Part shown: positions 6,690-14,068 of the stretch, one piece after another
Layout: every line of letters starts with the position of its first letter
Numbering within the stretch: position 1 is the stretch's first letter
Origin: PALSA-894 sp049698215
Lineage (GTDB): Bacteria > Pseudomonadota > Alphaproteobacteria > Rhizobiales > Xanthobacteraceae
Assembly (NCBI GenBank): GCA_049698215.1
Contig: JBAVXH010000319.1
Coordinates: forward strand, 1 to 19,833
Reading direction: 5' to 3'
Length of the DNA: 19,833 nt
Program-made: the position numbers and the translations under genes
The notes under the pieces: model-generated
The model's database searches: none
Told to the model about the DNA's origin: nothing
Seen by the model: the letters and a program-made list of their open reading frames with translations, nothing else

Positions 6690-7730
6690 ATGCGCTTCGG
6701 TCTGTTTGGTTCGGCGCAAGCCGATAACGGCGATCTTGGTCCGGAAACGGGCCAGGGCTTTCGCGACTACCTCGACTTCAACGTCGAGGGGGAGGCGCTT
6801 GGGCTTCATTCGAGTTTCCTCGTCGAGCATCACTTCACCGGCTGGAACCAGGTCTCGGCCACGCTCACGCTGCTCACTGCGCTTGCCATGCGAACGACCA
6901 CGTTGCGGCTGGGCAGCGGCGTGATGGTCTTGCCGTGGCATCATCCGGTCCTGCTCGCCGAGCAGGCGGCGACGCTTGATCTCATCTCCGGGGGCCGGCT
7001 CGATTTCGGCATCGGCAAGGGCTACCGGCACGGCGAGTTCAAGGGCTTCGGCATCCCGCCCGAGGACGCAGAGGCGCGCTTCGAAGAAGCACTCGACGTC
7101 ATTCTGCGCTCATGGACCTCGCGTCAGCGCTTTTCCCATCAGGGTCGTTTCTGGAATCTCGAGGATATTGTGGTCGAACCGCCGACCGCGCAGCGGCCGC
7201 ATCCGCCGATCTGGGTCGCGGCCGCAAGCGCGCCCTCGATTCGCGGCGCTGCTGCGCGCTCCTTCAATCTCATTCTCGATCAGTACGCGGCGCCCGAGGC
7301 CATCGGCGAACGCATCGCGCTCTATCGCGCTGAACGCGAGGCGAGGGGGGGCGTGTTCGATCCGATGCAGGTGGCGGTGGCCCGCCAGGTCTACGTCGCG
7401 AAGAACAAGGCCGATAGGGACGCCGCATTGGCGCGGCTCGCCCAATACACGCAGCGCACGGTCGATGTGTCACGCGCACCCGCCGCGAAGGGAGGGGCAC
7501 ATGTGCTTGCCTACGCCGACGGCGCCGGCGGGACCGAAACCAATGCACTTTACGGAACGGCCGATGAAATCTGCGGCAAGCTTCATGCGCTGAACAAGGC
7601 CGGCGCGGAGTATGCGCTGCTGACGATCTCCGGCGGCAGGGAGCAGCTACGGCGCTTCGCACGCGAAATCATGCCGGAATTTTCGCGCGCGCGGTCATCG
7701 GGGCCGCAATTCGCGGTGGCGGCGAAATGA
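6690..7730 (+). CDS. LLM class flavin-dependent oxidoreductase (bacterial luciferase-like)
   Basis: This 346-residue protein has the bacterial luciferase-like monooxygenase fold (TIM barrel, reduced-FMN dependent). Typical features are the N-terminal MRFGLFGSAQ strand, FLVEHHFTGWNQ (EHHF at 46-49), RTTTLRLGSGVMVLPWHHP (about 68-86) and AEQAATLDLISGGRLDFGIG with KGYRHGEFKGFG following, which match the class signature. PHPPIWVAAAS near 172-180 is the usual later strand. Members oxidise many substrates (alkanesulfonates, aldehydes, nitriles, heterocycles), and nothing here identifies one. It sits between ilvN and ilvC on the same strand, 42 bases after ilvN and 117 before ilvC, so it is probably co-transcribed with the ilv genes. 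A role in branched-chain metabolism is not established. C-terminal residues after about 330 (SRARSSGPQFAVAAK) look disordered. Confidence 0.88.
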   Translation: MRFGLFGSAQADNGDLGPETGQGFRDYLDFNVEGEALGLHSSFLVEHHFTGWNQVSATLTLLTALAMRTTTLRLGSGVMVLPWHHPVLLAEQAATLDLISGGRLDFGIGKGYRHGEFKGFGIPPEDAEARFEEALDVILRSWTSRQRFSHQGRFWNLEDIVVEPPTAQRPHPPIWVAAASAPSIRGAAARSFNLILDQYAAPEAIGERIALYRAEREARGGVFDPMQVAVARQVYVAKNKADRDAALARLAQYTQRTVDVSRAPAAKGGAHVLAYADGAGGTETNALYGTADEICGKLHALNKAGAEYALLTISGGREQLRRFAREIMPEFSRARSSGPQFAVAAK

Positions 7731-7847
7731 CCTGAAGTGAGAAATTGCGGATCGGCCGGGGGCTTGTCCGGGCCGCCCAATAAACCTAGAAGCACCACAC
7801 AAAACGAAAACGGCCACGGGGCCTTAAGGAGCAAGGGTAAGACCGAC

Positions 7848-8867
7848 ATGCGTGTTTACTACGATCGCGACGCCGACCTGAATCTGATCAAGGGAAAGAA
7901 GGTCGTCATCATCGGCTATGGCAGCCAGGGCCATGCACATGCGCTGAACCTGCGCGACTCGGGCGTTAAGGATGTGCGCGTCGCGCTGCGCAAGTCGTCC
8001 GCGGGCGTGCAGAAAGCGGAAGGCGAGAAGCTCCAGGTGATGGAGGTCGCGGAGGCCGCCAAGTGGGCCGACGTGATGATGATGCTCACGCCGGACGAAT
8101 TGCAGGCCGAGATCTACAACGACCAGCTTGCCGCCAACATGAAGCAGGGCGCCGCGATCATGTTCGCGCACGGGCTTAACGTGCACTTCAACCTGATCGA
8201 GCCGCGCGCCGATCTCGACGTCATGATGGTGGCGCCGAAGGGACCGGGCCACACGGTGCGCTCCGAATACCAGCGCGGCGCGGGCGTGCCCTGCCTGATG
8301 GCAATCCACAAGGACATGTCGGGCAACGCGCACGATCTCTGCCTCTCGTACGCGTCGGCGATCGGCGGCGGGCGCGCTGGCATCATCGAGACGGATTTCC
8401 GCGAGGAATGCGAGACCGATCTGTTCGGCGAGCAGACCGTGCTGTGCGGCGGCCTGGTCGAGTTGATGAAGGCCGGCTACGAGACGCTGGTCGAGGCGGG
8501 TTATGCGCCCGAGATGGCCTATTTCGAGTGCGTGCACGAGGTGAAGCTGATCGTCGACCTGATCTACGAGGGCGGCATCGCCACCATGAACTACTCGGTG
8601 TCGAACACCGCCGAGTATGGCGAGTACGTTTCGGGCCCGCGCGTCGTAACCGACGAGACGCGCGCCGAGATGAAGCGCATCCTCTCCGACATCCAGTCCG
8701 GCAAGTTCGCGCGCGACTGGATGCTGGAGAACCGGGTGAACCAGACTTCGTTCAAGGCGATGCGCGCCAAGTGCGCCGCCCACCCGATCGAGCAGGTCGG
8801 CGAAAAGCTGCGCGCCATGATGCCGTGGATCAAGGCGCGCGCGCTGGTGGACAAGGCAAGGAACTAA
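7848..8867 (+). CDS. ilvC: Ketol-acid reductoisomerase (NADP+), class I
   Basis: IlvC performs the Mg-dependent alkyl migration and NADPH reduction that turn 2-acetolactate or acetohydroxybutyrate into the dihydroxy acids of valine and isoleucine synthesis. At 339 residues it is a typical short class I enzyme. The Rossmann motif is VVIIGYGSQGHAHALNL (about 19-35), and ALRKSS (about 46-51) is a typical NADPH 2'-phosphate site. FAHGLN (His108) and VAPKGPGH (about 129-136) are catalytic segments. The knotted C-terminal domain has the metal-binding Asp and Glu in ETDFREECETDLFGEQ and NTAEYGEYVSGPR. The ATG at 7848 fits the family N-terminus MRVYYDRDADL. AAGGG at 7833-7837 and AAGGAG at 7826-7831 lie upstream. 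The 117-base spacer before it has a possible weak promoter (TTGTCC 7764-7769, TAGAAG 7787-7792), so ilvC may be partly expressed on its own. Confidence 0.97.
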   Translation: MRVYYDRDADLNLIKGKKVVIIGYGSQGHAHALNLRDSGVKDVRVALRKSSAGVQKAEGEKLQVMEVAEAAKWADVMMMLTPDELQAEIYNDQLAANMKQGAAIMFAHGLNVHFNLIEPRADLDVMMVAPKGPGHTVRSEYQRGAGVPCLMAIHKDMSGNAHDLCLSYASAIGGGRAGIIETDFREECETDLFGEQTVLCGGLVELMKAGYETLVEAGYAPEMAYFECVHEVKLIVDLIYEGGIATMNYSVSNTAEYGEYVSGPRVVTDETRAEMKRILSDIQSGKFARDWMLENRVNQTSFKAMRAKCAAHPIEQVGEKLRAMMPWIKARALVDKARN

Positions 8868-8874
8868 CAAATCT

Positions 8875-8984
8875 CCGCTCATTCCCGCAGTCGGGTCCAG
8901 CCTTCGGCTGGCCCGAGCACAGGCTCCAGCGGGAATCCAGCTCTTCGCGAAAGCCTTGGGTCCCGCTTCCGCGGGGACGAGCGG
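8875..8984. repeat. REP-like palindromic repeat after ilvC, same family as 2088-2163
   Basis: Its ends are 14-bp inverted repeats CCGCTCATTCCCGC (8875-8888) and CCGCTCGTCCCCGC on the minus strand (8984-8971), two mismatches. The right arm, read on the minus strand, matches the left arm of the 2088-2163 element for nearly 30 bases with few differences. The interior differs from that element: 8913-8927 on the minus strand reads GGAGCCTGTGCTCGG, a 15-mer also present at 13126-13140. The element starts 7 bases after the ilvC stop codon. Confidence 0.75.
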
Positions 8985-8998
8985 AAAGAGAAGCTTCA

Positions 8999-9031
8999 AA
9001 GGGGCCCGCGGAAGCGCGGGCCCCTTATTTT
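8999..9031 (+). terminator. Intrinsic terminator closing the ilv operon
   Basis: A perfect 12-bp stem pairs AAGGGGCCCGCG (8999-9010) with CGCGGGCCCCTT (9015-9026) around a GAAG loop, followed by ATTTT. It lies 10 bases before the stop end of the convergent M4 peptidase gene. The minus-strand hairpin is followed by TTTG, so it may stop transcription from both sides, more convincingly for ilvC. Confidence 0.85.
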
Positions 9032-9036
9032 CCGCT

Positions 9037-10764
9037 CTATGGAATCTCCGCCGCGTCGAAACCCGCCTCGATCGCGGCGACGCGCTGATCGATCGCGGCT
9101 TGCGGAAGCTGGCGGAACAAGGACCGCGCGGCCAGCACCACGCCGCGCCGGCTGTCGGAAAAACCGGATTGGCGCGAGAGCTGTTGCGTCAGTGCGATGT
9201 AGAATATCGCCGCGGATTCCTCGGGCTTGAACAGACGGCCGTTCGCGCCGTCGGCGGCCGTGATGATGTTGTAGGCGGCGAAATTGTGGATGCCGCTGTT
9301 GTAGTGCACGCCGCCATAGTCTTCGGCTTGGGACATATGGAGATATTCGCTCATCAGCTTCGGATGCCCGAGCCGCGAAGGGTCCTGAAAATCGCGAAAT
9401 GCCGACAGGCCGGTCGACAGGCCGTCACCGATCAGCCAGTTCCACTTGGCTATATCCGGCTCGTCGAGGTTGGAGATGATGACACCGAAAATGTCCGAAT
9501 AGGACTCGTTCAGCGCTCCGGACTCGAACGCATATTCGAGCTTCGATGTGTGATCCGTCACGCCATGAAACAGCTCATGTGCGACGATGTCGAGTGACGA
9601 GGCGAGCGAGCGCAGTTTGTCGTCGACGGTGGCCTGGCCATAGATCATCTGCTTGCGATCCGGGTCCCAGAACGCATTTAGCCAGTTCTTGCTGCCGGGC
9701 GGGTCCTCGTATGCTTTCCAGATGCAGTTCACGCTCGAGACGATGCGGCTGCCTTTGTCGTCGATGTTGTTGCGCTTGAGCACATCCCGCAGGAACGACG
9801 CGACGGCGGCAGCATTCGCGTGCGCGCTGACCGCAGCCGAGGTCCAGGCCGGCGGCGACGCGTATATGCTGCCGGGCAGCTTCTTGGGTTGGGCCTTTGG
9901 ATCGGCCCATTTGAAGTCATAGGTCTCGATATTCAGCGTGGTGTCGCGCAGCACCTGCGTCGAACCGTTGGTGTCGATGCCGAACGTCTGGGTGGTGCCG
10001 AGTTCATCGACGCCCTGCGCGGTGCCGGCACCCATCGACGGCGTGCGTGGCAGCGCGGCGATCAGGGAGCCGGTCCGCGCATCGATGACATAGTCGAACA
10101 CCAGCGGCACGTGACCATGACCTGCGACGCCCTTGGCCTTGGGTTCTTTGCGGATGCGTACATTCTCGACGATATAGGCAAGATGCCATTTGCCCTTGCG
10201 GTCGAGATAGAGGTTGAGCACCGGCGTGACGTCCGGAAGCTCGCGTCCGTAGCCGGCCTCCGCGCCGGCGCGCTTGAGCGCGTCCTGAGGGGAGACCTTG
10301 GCGACGAATGACGGAACGTCGGGCGTCGCGAGATTGGAATTGAGCGAGACCATCTCGTTGTTTGCGTCGAGCTCGACGCTGACCAGCGAGCCATAGACCG
10401 GAATGCCGCGAAGCTGCTGGCGGAATTTGACGATGCGGGTGCCGGTCAGCGGCAGCGTCTCGACGCCGAGGCTCTTGAACGTGCTCTCGGTGCTCCCGAC
10501 GGTCGGAGCGGTCAAGTCGGCCGCCGCACGGCTCTCAAGCGCATGCGCGAGAATGCGCTTGGCCGCGCTTTCGGGGTCGAGATTTTGCGGTTGCGTCGCA
10601 TCGAAGTTGAGTACCGCCACACCGGACCGCTCTGACCGCAGCGCCTGGAACGTGCGGCGGCCTTGCGCTTCCGTCACATGCATCGCCAGGGCCTTGAAAG
10701 CGCGCCCTTTCGCCGCGGGGCGTGCCGGCGCGCGTTTCTTTGCCTTGCGGGTCTTCTTGGCCAT
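9037..10764 (-). CDS. M4 (thermolysin) family zinc metallopeptidase with FTP and PepSY propeptide
   Basis: From the ATG at 10764 (Shine-Dalgarno AGAGAGG five bases upstream) the product has 575 residues. The first 20 residues are strongly basic (nine Lys/Arg in MAKKTRKAKKRAPARPAAKG). An FTP-type propeptide domain covers about 92-145 (KFRQQLRGIPVYGSLVSVEL), then a PepSY-like domain about 157-240. The M4 catalytic region runs from about 260 to 575. Zinc site: VAHELFHGVTDHTS (His396, Glu397, His400) and GALNESYSDIFG (Glu420). The transition-state His is His487 in GGVHYNSGIHNFAAY, close to thermolysin GGVHINSG. All catalytic residues are present, so it should be an active endopeptidase after propeptide removal. 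Unusually, no hydrophobic signal peptide is visible, although this family is normally secreted. A TTG at 10788 would add eight residues and no signal. The gene is convergent with ilvC and divergent from an NTF2-like gene. Confidence 0.92.
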   Translation of the reverse strand: MAKKTRKAKKRAPARPAAKGRAFKALAMHVTEAQGRRTFQALRSERSGVAVLNFDATQPQNLDPESAAKRILAHALESRAAADLTAPTVGSTESTFKSLGVETLPLTGTRIVKFRQQLRGIPVYGSLVSVELDANNEMVSLNSNLATPDVPSFVAKVSPQDALKRAGAEAGYGRELPDVTPVLNLYLDRKGKWHLAYIVENVRIRKEPKAKGVAGHGHVPLVFDYVIDARTGSLIAALPRTPSMGAGTAQGVDELGTTQTFGIDTNGSTQVLRDTTLNIETYDFKWADPKAQPKKLPGSIYASPPAWTSAAVSAHANAAAVASFLRDVLKRNNIDDKGSRIVSSVNCIWKAYEDPPGSKNWLNAFWDPDRKQMIYGQATVDDKLRSLASSLDIVAHELFHGVTDHTSKLEYAFESGALNESYSDIFGVIISNLDEPDIAKWNWLIGDGLSTGLSAFRDFQDPSRLGHPKLMSEYLHMSQAEDYGGVHYNSGIHNFAAYNIITAADGANGRLFKPEESAAIFYIALTQQLSRQSGFSDSRRGVVLAARSLFRQLPQAAIDQRVAAIEAGFDAAEIP

Positions 10765-10787
10765 GGTTGCCTCTCTGGTGCCGTACA

Positions 10788-10801
10788 ACCATGATCATGG
10801 T
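10788..10801. promoter_or_regulatory. 14-bp perfect palindrome in divergent spacer, possible operator
   Basis: ACCATGATCATGGT is a perfect 14-bp palindrome in the 75-base spacer between the M4 peptidase start (10764) and the NTF2-like start (10840). Its position between two divergent genes suits a dimeric regulator, but no regulator gene is nearby, and a 14-bp palindrome can occur by chance. Confidence 0.3.
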
Positions 10802-10839
10802 AGATGCTGTGACGGAGCCTGGGAACCAGCGGAGGGAGC

Positions 10840-11229
10840 ATGGAGACGCGCGCCTCGATCGAAGCCGTCCTGGACAAGGCCTACGACGCGCGGAGGCGCA
10901 GCGATGCGGAGGCCGCCGCGGCGTGCTTCTGCGACGACGGCTGCTTCATGGCCAATGGCATGCCGGCTGGCACGAAAAGCAGAGCGGAACAGGTCGCCGC
11001 GCTGGGGCAGATGTTCGAGGCCTTTGCGCTGGTCGAATATCAGGAGCACTGCCGGATCATCGATCCGCCGCGGGCGGTGGTTCACTGGCGCGGCAAGTTC
11101 CGCGCCCAGAACGGCCGGGTCGGCGATACCGACATTGTCGACCTGATCGAGGTCAGGGATGGACGGATCGCCTCGCTGACCACCTTCTACGACACCGCCT
11201 ATGCGATGAATTTGGCGGCGCCCGCCTGA
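10840..11229 (+). CDS. NTF2-like / SnoaL-like fold protein of unknown function
   Basis: This 129-residue protein has the pattern of the NTF2-like alpha+beta cone fold: an N-terminal helix (RASIEAVLDKAYDARRRSDAEAAAACF), a strand containing DDGCFMANG, a helix around KSRAEQVAALGQMFEAF, and a final sheet HCRIIDPPRAVVHWRGKF, then DTDIVDLIEVRDGRIASLTTFYDT. The repeated charged-hydrophobic C-terminal strands with DGRI are typical of SnoaL-like and ketosteroid-isomerase-like members. The family includes isomerases, hydrolases and non-catalytic ligand binders, so no activity is assigned. A strong GGAGG Shine-Dalgarno at 10831-10835 supports the ATG at 10840. It is divergent from the M4 peptidase, with which it may share control. 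The 151 bases after it (11230-11380) hold a 10-bp palindrome AACCGCGGTT (11235-11244) and a weak hairpin (11256-11271) without a T-run. Confidence 0.8.
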   Translation: METRASIEAVLDKAYDARRRSDAEAAAACFCDDGCFMANGMPAGTKSRAEQVAALGQMFEAFALVEYQEHCRIIDPPRAVVHWRGKFRAQNGRVGDTDIVDLIEVRDGRIASLTTFYDTAYAMNLAAPA

Positions 11230-11380
11230 GCATTAACCGCGGTTTGCGGCCGATCGGGCGGCAAATCGCCCCGCCCTTGCCTTGAACCTTTGATTACAGT
11301 TTGATGACAGCCGACCGCCGCCCGGCGGGGACGTTGCTGCCGCTGCTGTTGTTGTTGTGCCGGGCGCGGCCGATGGTTGT

Positions 11381-13072
11381 ATGCCGCCCGCGATCGCTTC
11401 CCTGACCGCCCGCCTGTTCGACGCCTCGGCCGTGCGGGCCTGGCGCGTTGCGCTTTTGGCGCTGCTGCATCTGGCGGCGCTTGCGATCCTGCTCCTCACC
11501 GAGTCGCGGCCGATCCCGCAGATTGCGTTTCTCCTCTCCTGGGGTTTCTTCAACTTCTGCTGGATCGTGCTGACGCGCCGGCCAGCGCTGGCGGCCGCCC
11601 TGTCGCTCGCCTTCCTCGTGCTGCTGATCATCATCTCCCGGTTCAAGCACGACGTGCTGCTGATGACGGTGAACTTCGTCGACCTGATGATCATCGATCC
11701 GGACACCATCTCGTTCCTGATCAAGGTCTTCCCCGATCTCGGCTTCAAGACCGCGCTCGCGATCACGCTCACGATCCTTGCGCTCGTGCTGATCTGGTAT
11801 TTCGACCCGTTGCGGATGCGGCGCGGCGCTGCGTTGATCGGGGCAAGCTCTTGCCTCGCCGGCCTGGTCGCGCTCGCGCTGATATTTCCGAGCGACCCGT
11901 GGGAAGAATTCTACAGCGAGAACTATTTTTCCAAATTCACGCGCTCGGGCGTGACCGCAGTCGGCGACCTGATGATCCGGGGCGTGCTGGAGTCGGATGC
12001 CTCTGTATCCGAGCGGCTCGCCGCCAGCCCCGTGTGCACGGCGAGCAAGCCGCCGCACATCATCATGGTGTTCGACGAATCGAGCTTCGATATCCGCGCC
12101 ATCCCGGACGTGAAGGTGCCGCCCGGCTACGGGGCGCATTTCAGATCGGATGACGGCAAGCAACGCTCCTTCATCGTCGAGGGGGCAGGGGGGCCGAGCT
12201 GGTACACCGAATACAACGTGCTCACGGGCTTGTCAGTTCGCTCCTATGGGCGCTTCGCCGACTTCGTCACGCGTATCGCGGCCGGGCGCGTCGAGCGCGG
12301 CCTGCCGCAGGCGCTGCGCCGGTGCGGCTACAAGACCTTCACGCTTTATCCGATGTACGGGGCATTCTTGAGCGCACGCGGCTTCCAGTCGAGCGTCGGC
12401 ATTCAGCGTTTCCTTGACTCGGAGGCGCTGGGCGCCACGTTTCTCGATCCGGACTCGTTCTATTTCGACAAGGCGATCGACACGATCAGCAAGGAGCGCA
12501 GCAAGGACCCGCTGTTCCTGATGGTCTATACGGCGCAGAACCATTTTCCATGGAGCTTTCGCTTCCGCCCCGACCTCGCGCCTGAATGGCGCGACCCCGG
12601 CAACCGCCCCGACGTCGATGAATATCTGCGCCGCCAGCACTTGAGCGCCGTCGACTATGAGGCGTTCGTGACACGGCTGAAGAAGGAATTTCCGGGCGAG
12701 CAGTTCCTGATCGTGCGTTTCGGCGATCATCAGCCGTATTTCGCGCGCAGCCTGATCGATCCCTCGCAGGATGATTCCATGCTGGCGCGCCGCATCGCGG
12801 CCGCGGACCCGCGTTTCCTTGCCACGTACTATGCGATCAACGGGGTGAACTTCACGCCGCGTGACGTTTCGTCCGCGGCGAATGCGCTGGATGCGCCCTA
12901 TCTGCCGCTGGTGGTGCTGGAAGCCGCGGGGGTGCCGCTCGATCCATCGTTCGCCGAGCAGAAGAAGATCCTGCAGCGCTGCCAGGGGCTGTTCTATCGC
13001 TGCCATGGCGGCGCCGAGGCGCGCCGCTTCAACCGGCTGCTGATCGACGCGGGGCTGATCAAGGGATTGTAG
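11381..13072 (+). CDS. Membrane sulfatase/phosphoglycerol-transferase-like protein (LtaS/OpgB type)
   Basis: From the ATG at 11381 the product has 563 residues (GTG 11357 would add eight). Five hydrophobic segments occupy roughly the first 175 residues (for example VALLALLHLAALAILLL, SLAFLVLLIIIS, ALAITLTILALVLIWYF), followed by a large extracytoplasmic domain of the alkaline phosphatase superfamily. Predicted metal/catalytic residues are Glu233 in IIMVFDESSFD, Ser273 in GAGGPSWYTEYNVLTG, and Asp449-His450 in VRFGDHQP. The spacing (40, 176 and 1) closely follows the Glu, Thr, Asp, His set of staphylococcal LtaS, with Ser in the nucleophile position. Relatives transfer phosphoglycerol or phosphoethanolamine to envelope polymers such as lipoteichoic acid or periplasmic glucans, so an envelope-glycan or lipid decorating role is plausible. 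True sulfatase activity is less likely, since there is no CxPxR. Its TAG stop codon lies inside the terminal repeat of the next element. Confidence 0.85.
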   Translation: MPPAIASLTARLFDASAVRAWRVALLALLHLAALAILLLTESRPIPQIAFLLSWGFFNFCWIVLTRRPALAAALSLAFLVLLIIISRFKHDVLLMTVNFVDLMIIDPDTISFLIKVFPDLGFKTALAITLTILALVLIWYFDPLRMRRGAALIGASSCLAGLVALALIFPSDPWEEFYSENYFSKFTRSGVTAVGDLMIRGVLESDASVSERLAASPVCTASKPPHIIMVFDESSFDIRAIPDVKVPPGYGAHFRSDDGKQRSFIVEGAGGPSWYTEYNVLTGLSVRSYGRFADFVTRIAAGRVERGLPQALRRCGYKTFTLYPMYGAFLSARGFQSSVGIQRFLDSEALGATFLDPDSFYFDKAIDTISKERSKDPLFLMVYTAQNHFPWSFRFRPDLAPEWRDPGNRPDVDEYLRRQHLSAVDYEAFVTRLKKEFPGEQFLIVRFGDHQPYFARSLIDPSQDDSMLARRIAAADPRFLATYYAINGVNFTPRDVSSAANALDAPYLPLVVLEAAGVPLDPSFAEQKKILQRCQGLFYRCHGGAEARRFNRLLIDAGLIKGL

Positions 13073-13180
13073 GGTGGGCAAGGCGCGGAGCGCGTGCCCA
13101 CCGCCACGCGAGATGGCGGGGACTTGGAGCCTGTGCTCGGACGGCGCGGTGCGCCGATCCGAGTGCTTTGCCCGCCCTAC
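13069..13180. repeat. Palindromic repeat (GTAGGGTGGGC family) at the end of the LtaS-like gene
   Basis: The 15-bp ends are GTAGGGTGGGCAAGG (13069-13083) and, on the minus strand, GTAGGGCGGGCAAAG (13180-13166), two differences. The left end overlaps the stop codon TAG (13070-13072) of the preceding gene. The interior holds GGAGCCTGTGCTCGG (13126-13140), shared with the minus strand of the post-ilvC repeat. The same family supplies the window's first 28 bases. Confidence 0.75.
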
Positions 13181-13231
13181 GACTCCTTGCTAGCTTGCCC
13201 GCGAGGGGTGTCATCCACACAGAGGAAACGC

Positions 13232-14068
13232 ATGGCCGCAGCTTCAAGCGCGCCCGCGGCCAACGCAGCGGCGCCGGCCGTTTCGCTGAAAGACGTCGAC
13301 GTGACGTTCCGCCTTGCGGACGGCGGCGCCTACACGGCCGTGCAGCGTGCCTCGCTCGATGTCGCGGACGGCGAGTTCGTCGCGATCGTCGGCCCGACCG
13401 GCTGCGGCAAGTCGACGCTGCTCAACGTCGCGGCGGGGCTGCTCGCCCCTTCGAATGGCACCGCGACGATCTTCGGCAGCGCGCTCACCGAGCTGAACCG
13501 GCAGGCCGGCTACCTGTTCCAGGCCGAGGCGCTGTTTCCCTGGAAGACCGCGGCCGACAACGTTTCGATCGGGCTGGAGATCGCCGGCACCGCCAAGGCG
13601 GAGGCGCGCGAGCGCGCGCAGCAGTGGCTGACGCGCGTCGGCCTCGGCGGCTTCGGCGACCGTTATCCGCACATGCTTTCCGGCGGACAGCGCAAGCGCG
13701 TCGGTCTGGTGCAGGTGCTGATCCGCGACCCGAAGATCCTGCTGATGGACGAGCCGTTCGGCCCGCTCGATGCGCAGACGCGCCAGATCATGGGCAACCT
13801 GCTGCTCGACCTGTGGAGCGCCGACCGCAAGGCGGTGCTGTTCGTCACCCACGATCTGGAGGAGGCGATCGCGCTCTCCGACCGCGTTGTCATCATGTCG
13901 GCCGGGCCCGCGGCGCGCATCATCGGCAATTGGACGGTACCGCTGCCGCGCCCGCGCGACATCGGCGAGGTGAAGCTCGAGCGCGCCTTCCACGAGTTGC
14001 ATCGCGAGATCTGGGAAGCGCTGAAGGACGAGGTGATGAAGGGCTATCAGCAGACAGGGGGCGGGTGA
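13232..14068 (+). CDS. ABC transporter ATP-binding protein, nitrate/sulfonate/taurine (NitT/TauT) type
   Basis: This cytoplasmic ATPase of 278 residues drives the permease encoded next. Motifs in order: Walker A GPTGCGKSTLLN (about 54-65), Q-loop LFQAEALFPWKTAADN, ABC signature LSGGQRKRVGLVQ, Walker B ILLMDEPFGPLD, and H-loop FVTHDLEEAIALSDR. The FQAEALFPW loop and the C-terminal pattern fit the SsuB/TauB/NrtD branch, whose transporters import sulfonates, nitrate, cyanate, pyrimidine precursors or aromatic acids. The ATG at 13232 has AGAGGA at 13221-13226. An upstream in-frame extension to 13094 runs through the repeat and was rejected. The N-terminal MAAASSAPAANAAAPA tail is low complexity. 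Its TGA shares one base with the permease ATG (TGATG), so translation is coupled. The adjacent repeat leaves only about 50 bases for a promoter. Confidence 0.93.
   Translation: MAAASSAPAANAAAPAVSLKDVDVTFRLADGGAYTAVQRASLDVADGEFVAIVGPTGCGKSTLLNVAAGLLAPSNGTATIFGSALTELNRQAGYLFQAEALFPWKTAADNVSIGLEIAGTAKAEARERAQQWLTRVGLGGFGDRYPHMLSGGQRKRVGLVQVLIRDPKILLMDEPFGPLDAQTRQIMGNLLLDLWSADRKAVLFVTHDLEEAIALSDRVVIMSAGPAARIIGNWTVPLPRPRDIGEVKLERAFHELHREIWEALKDEVMKGYQQTGGG

Noticed and set aside
7824..8999. Long minus-strand open frame (391 codons) opposite ilvC
   Set aside because: Shadow of ilvC with biased composition; it also runs through the repeat and terminator region.
11304..11405. 33-codon frame with a Leu run (ATG at 11304) before the LtaS-like gene
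   Set aside because: No good ribosome site and no continuation. The Leu run comes from a CTG/TTG-rich stretch; probably spurious.
13094..13231. N-terminal extension of the ABC ATPase to 13094
   Set aside because: It runs through the palindromic repeat and has no family match. ATG 13232 has AGAGGA at proper spacing.
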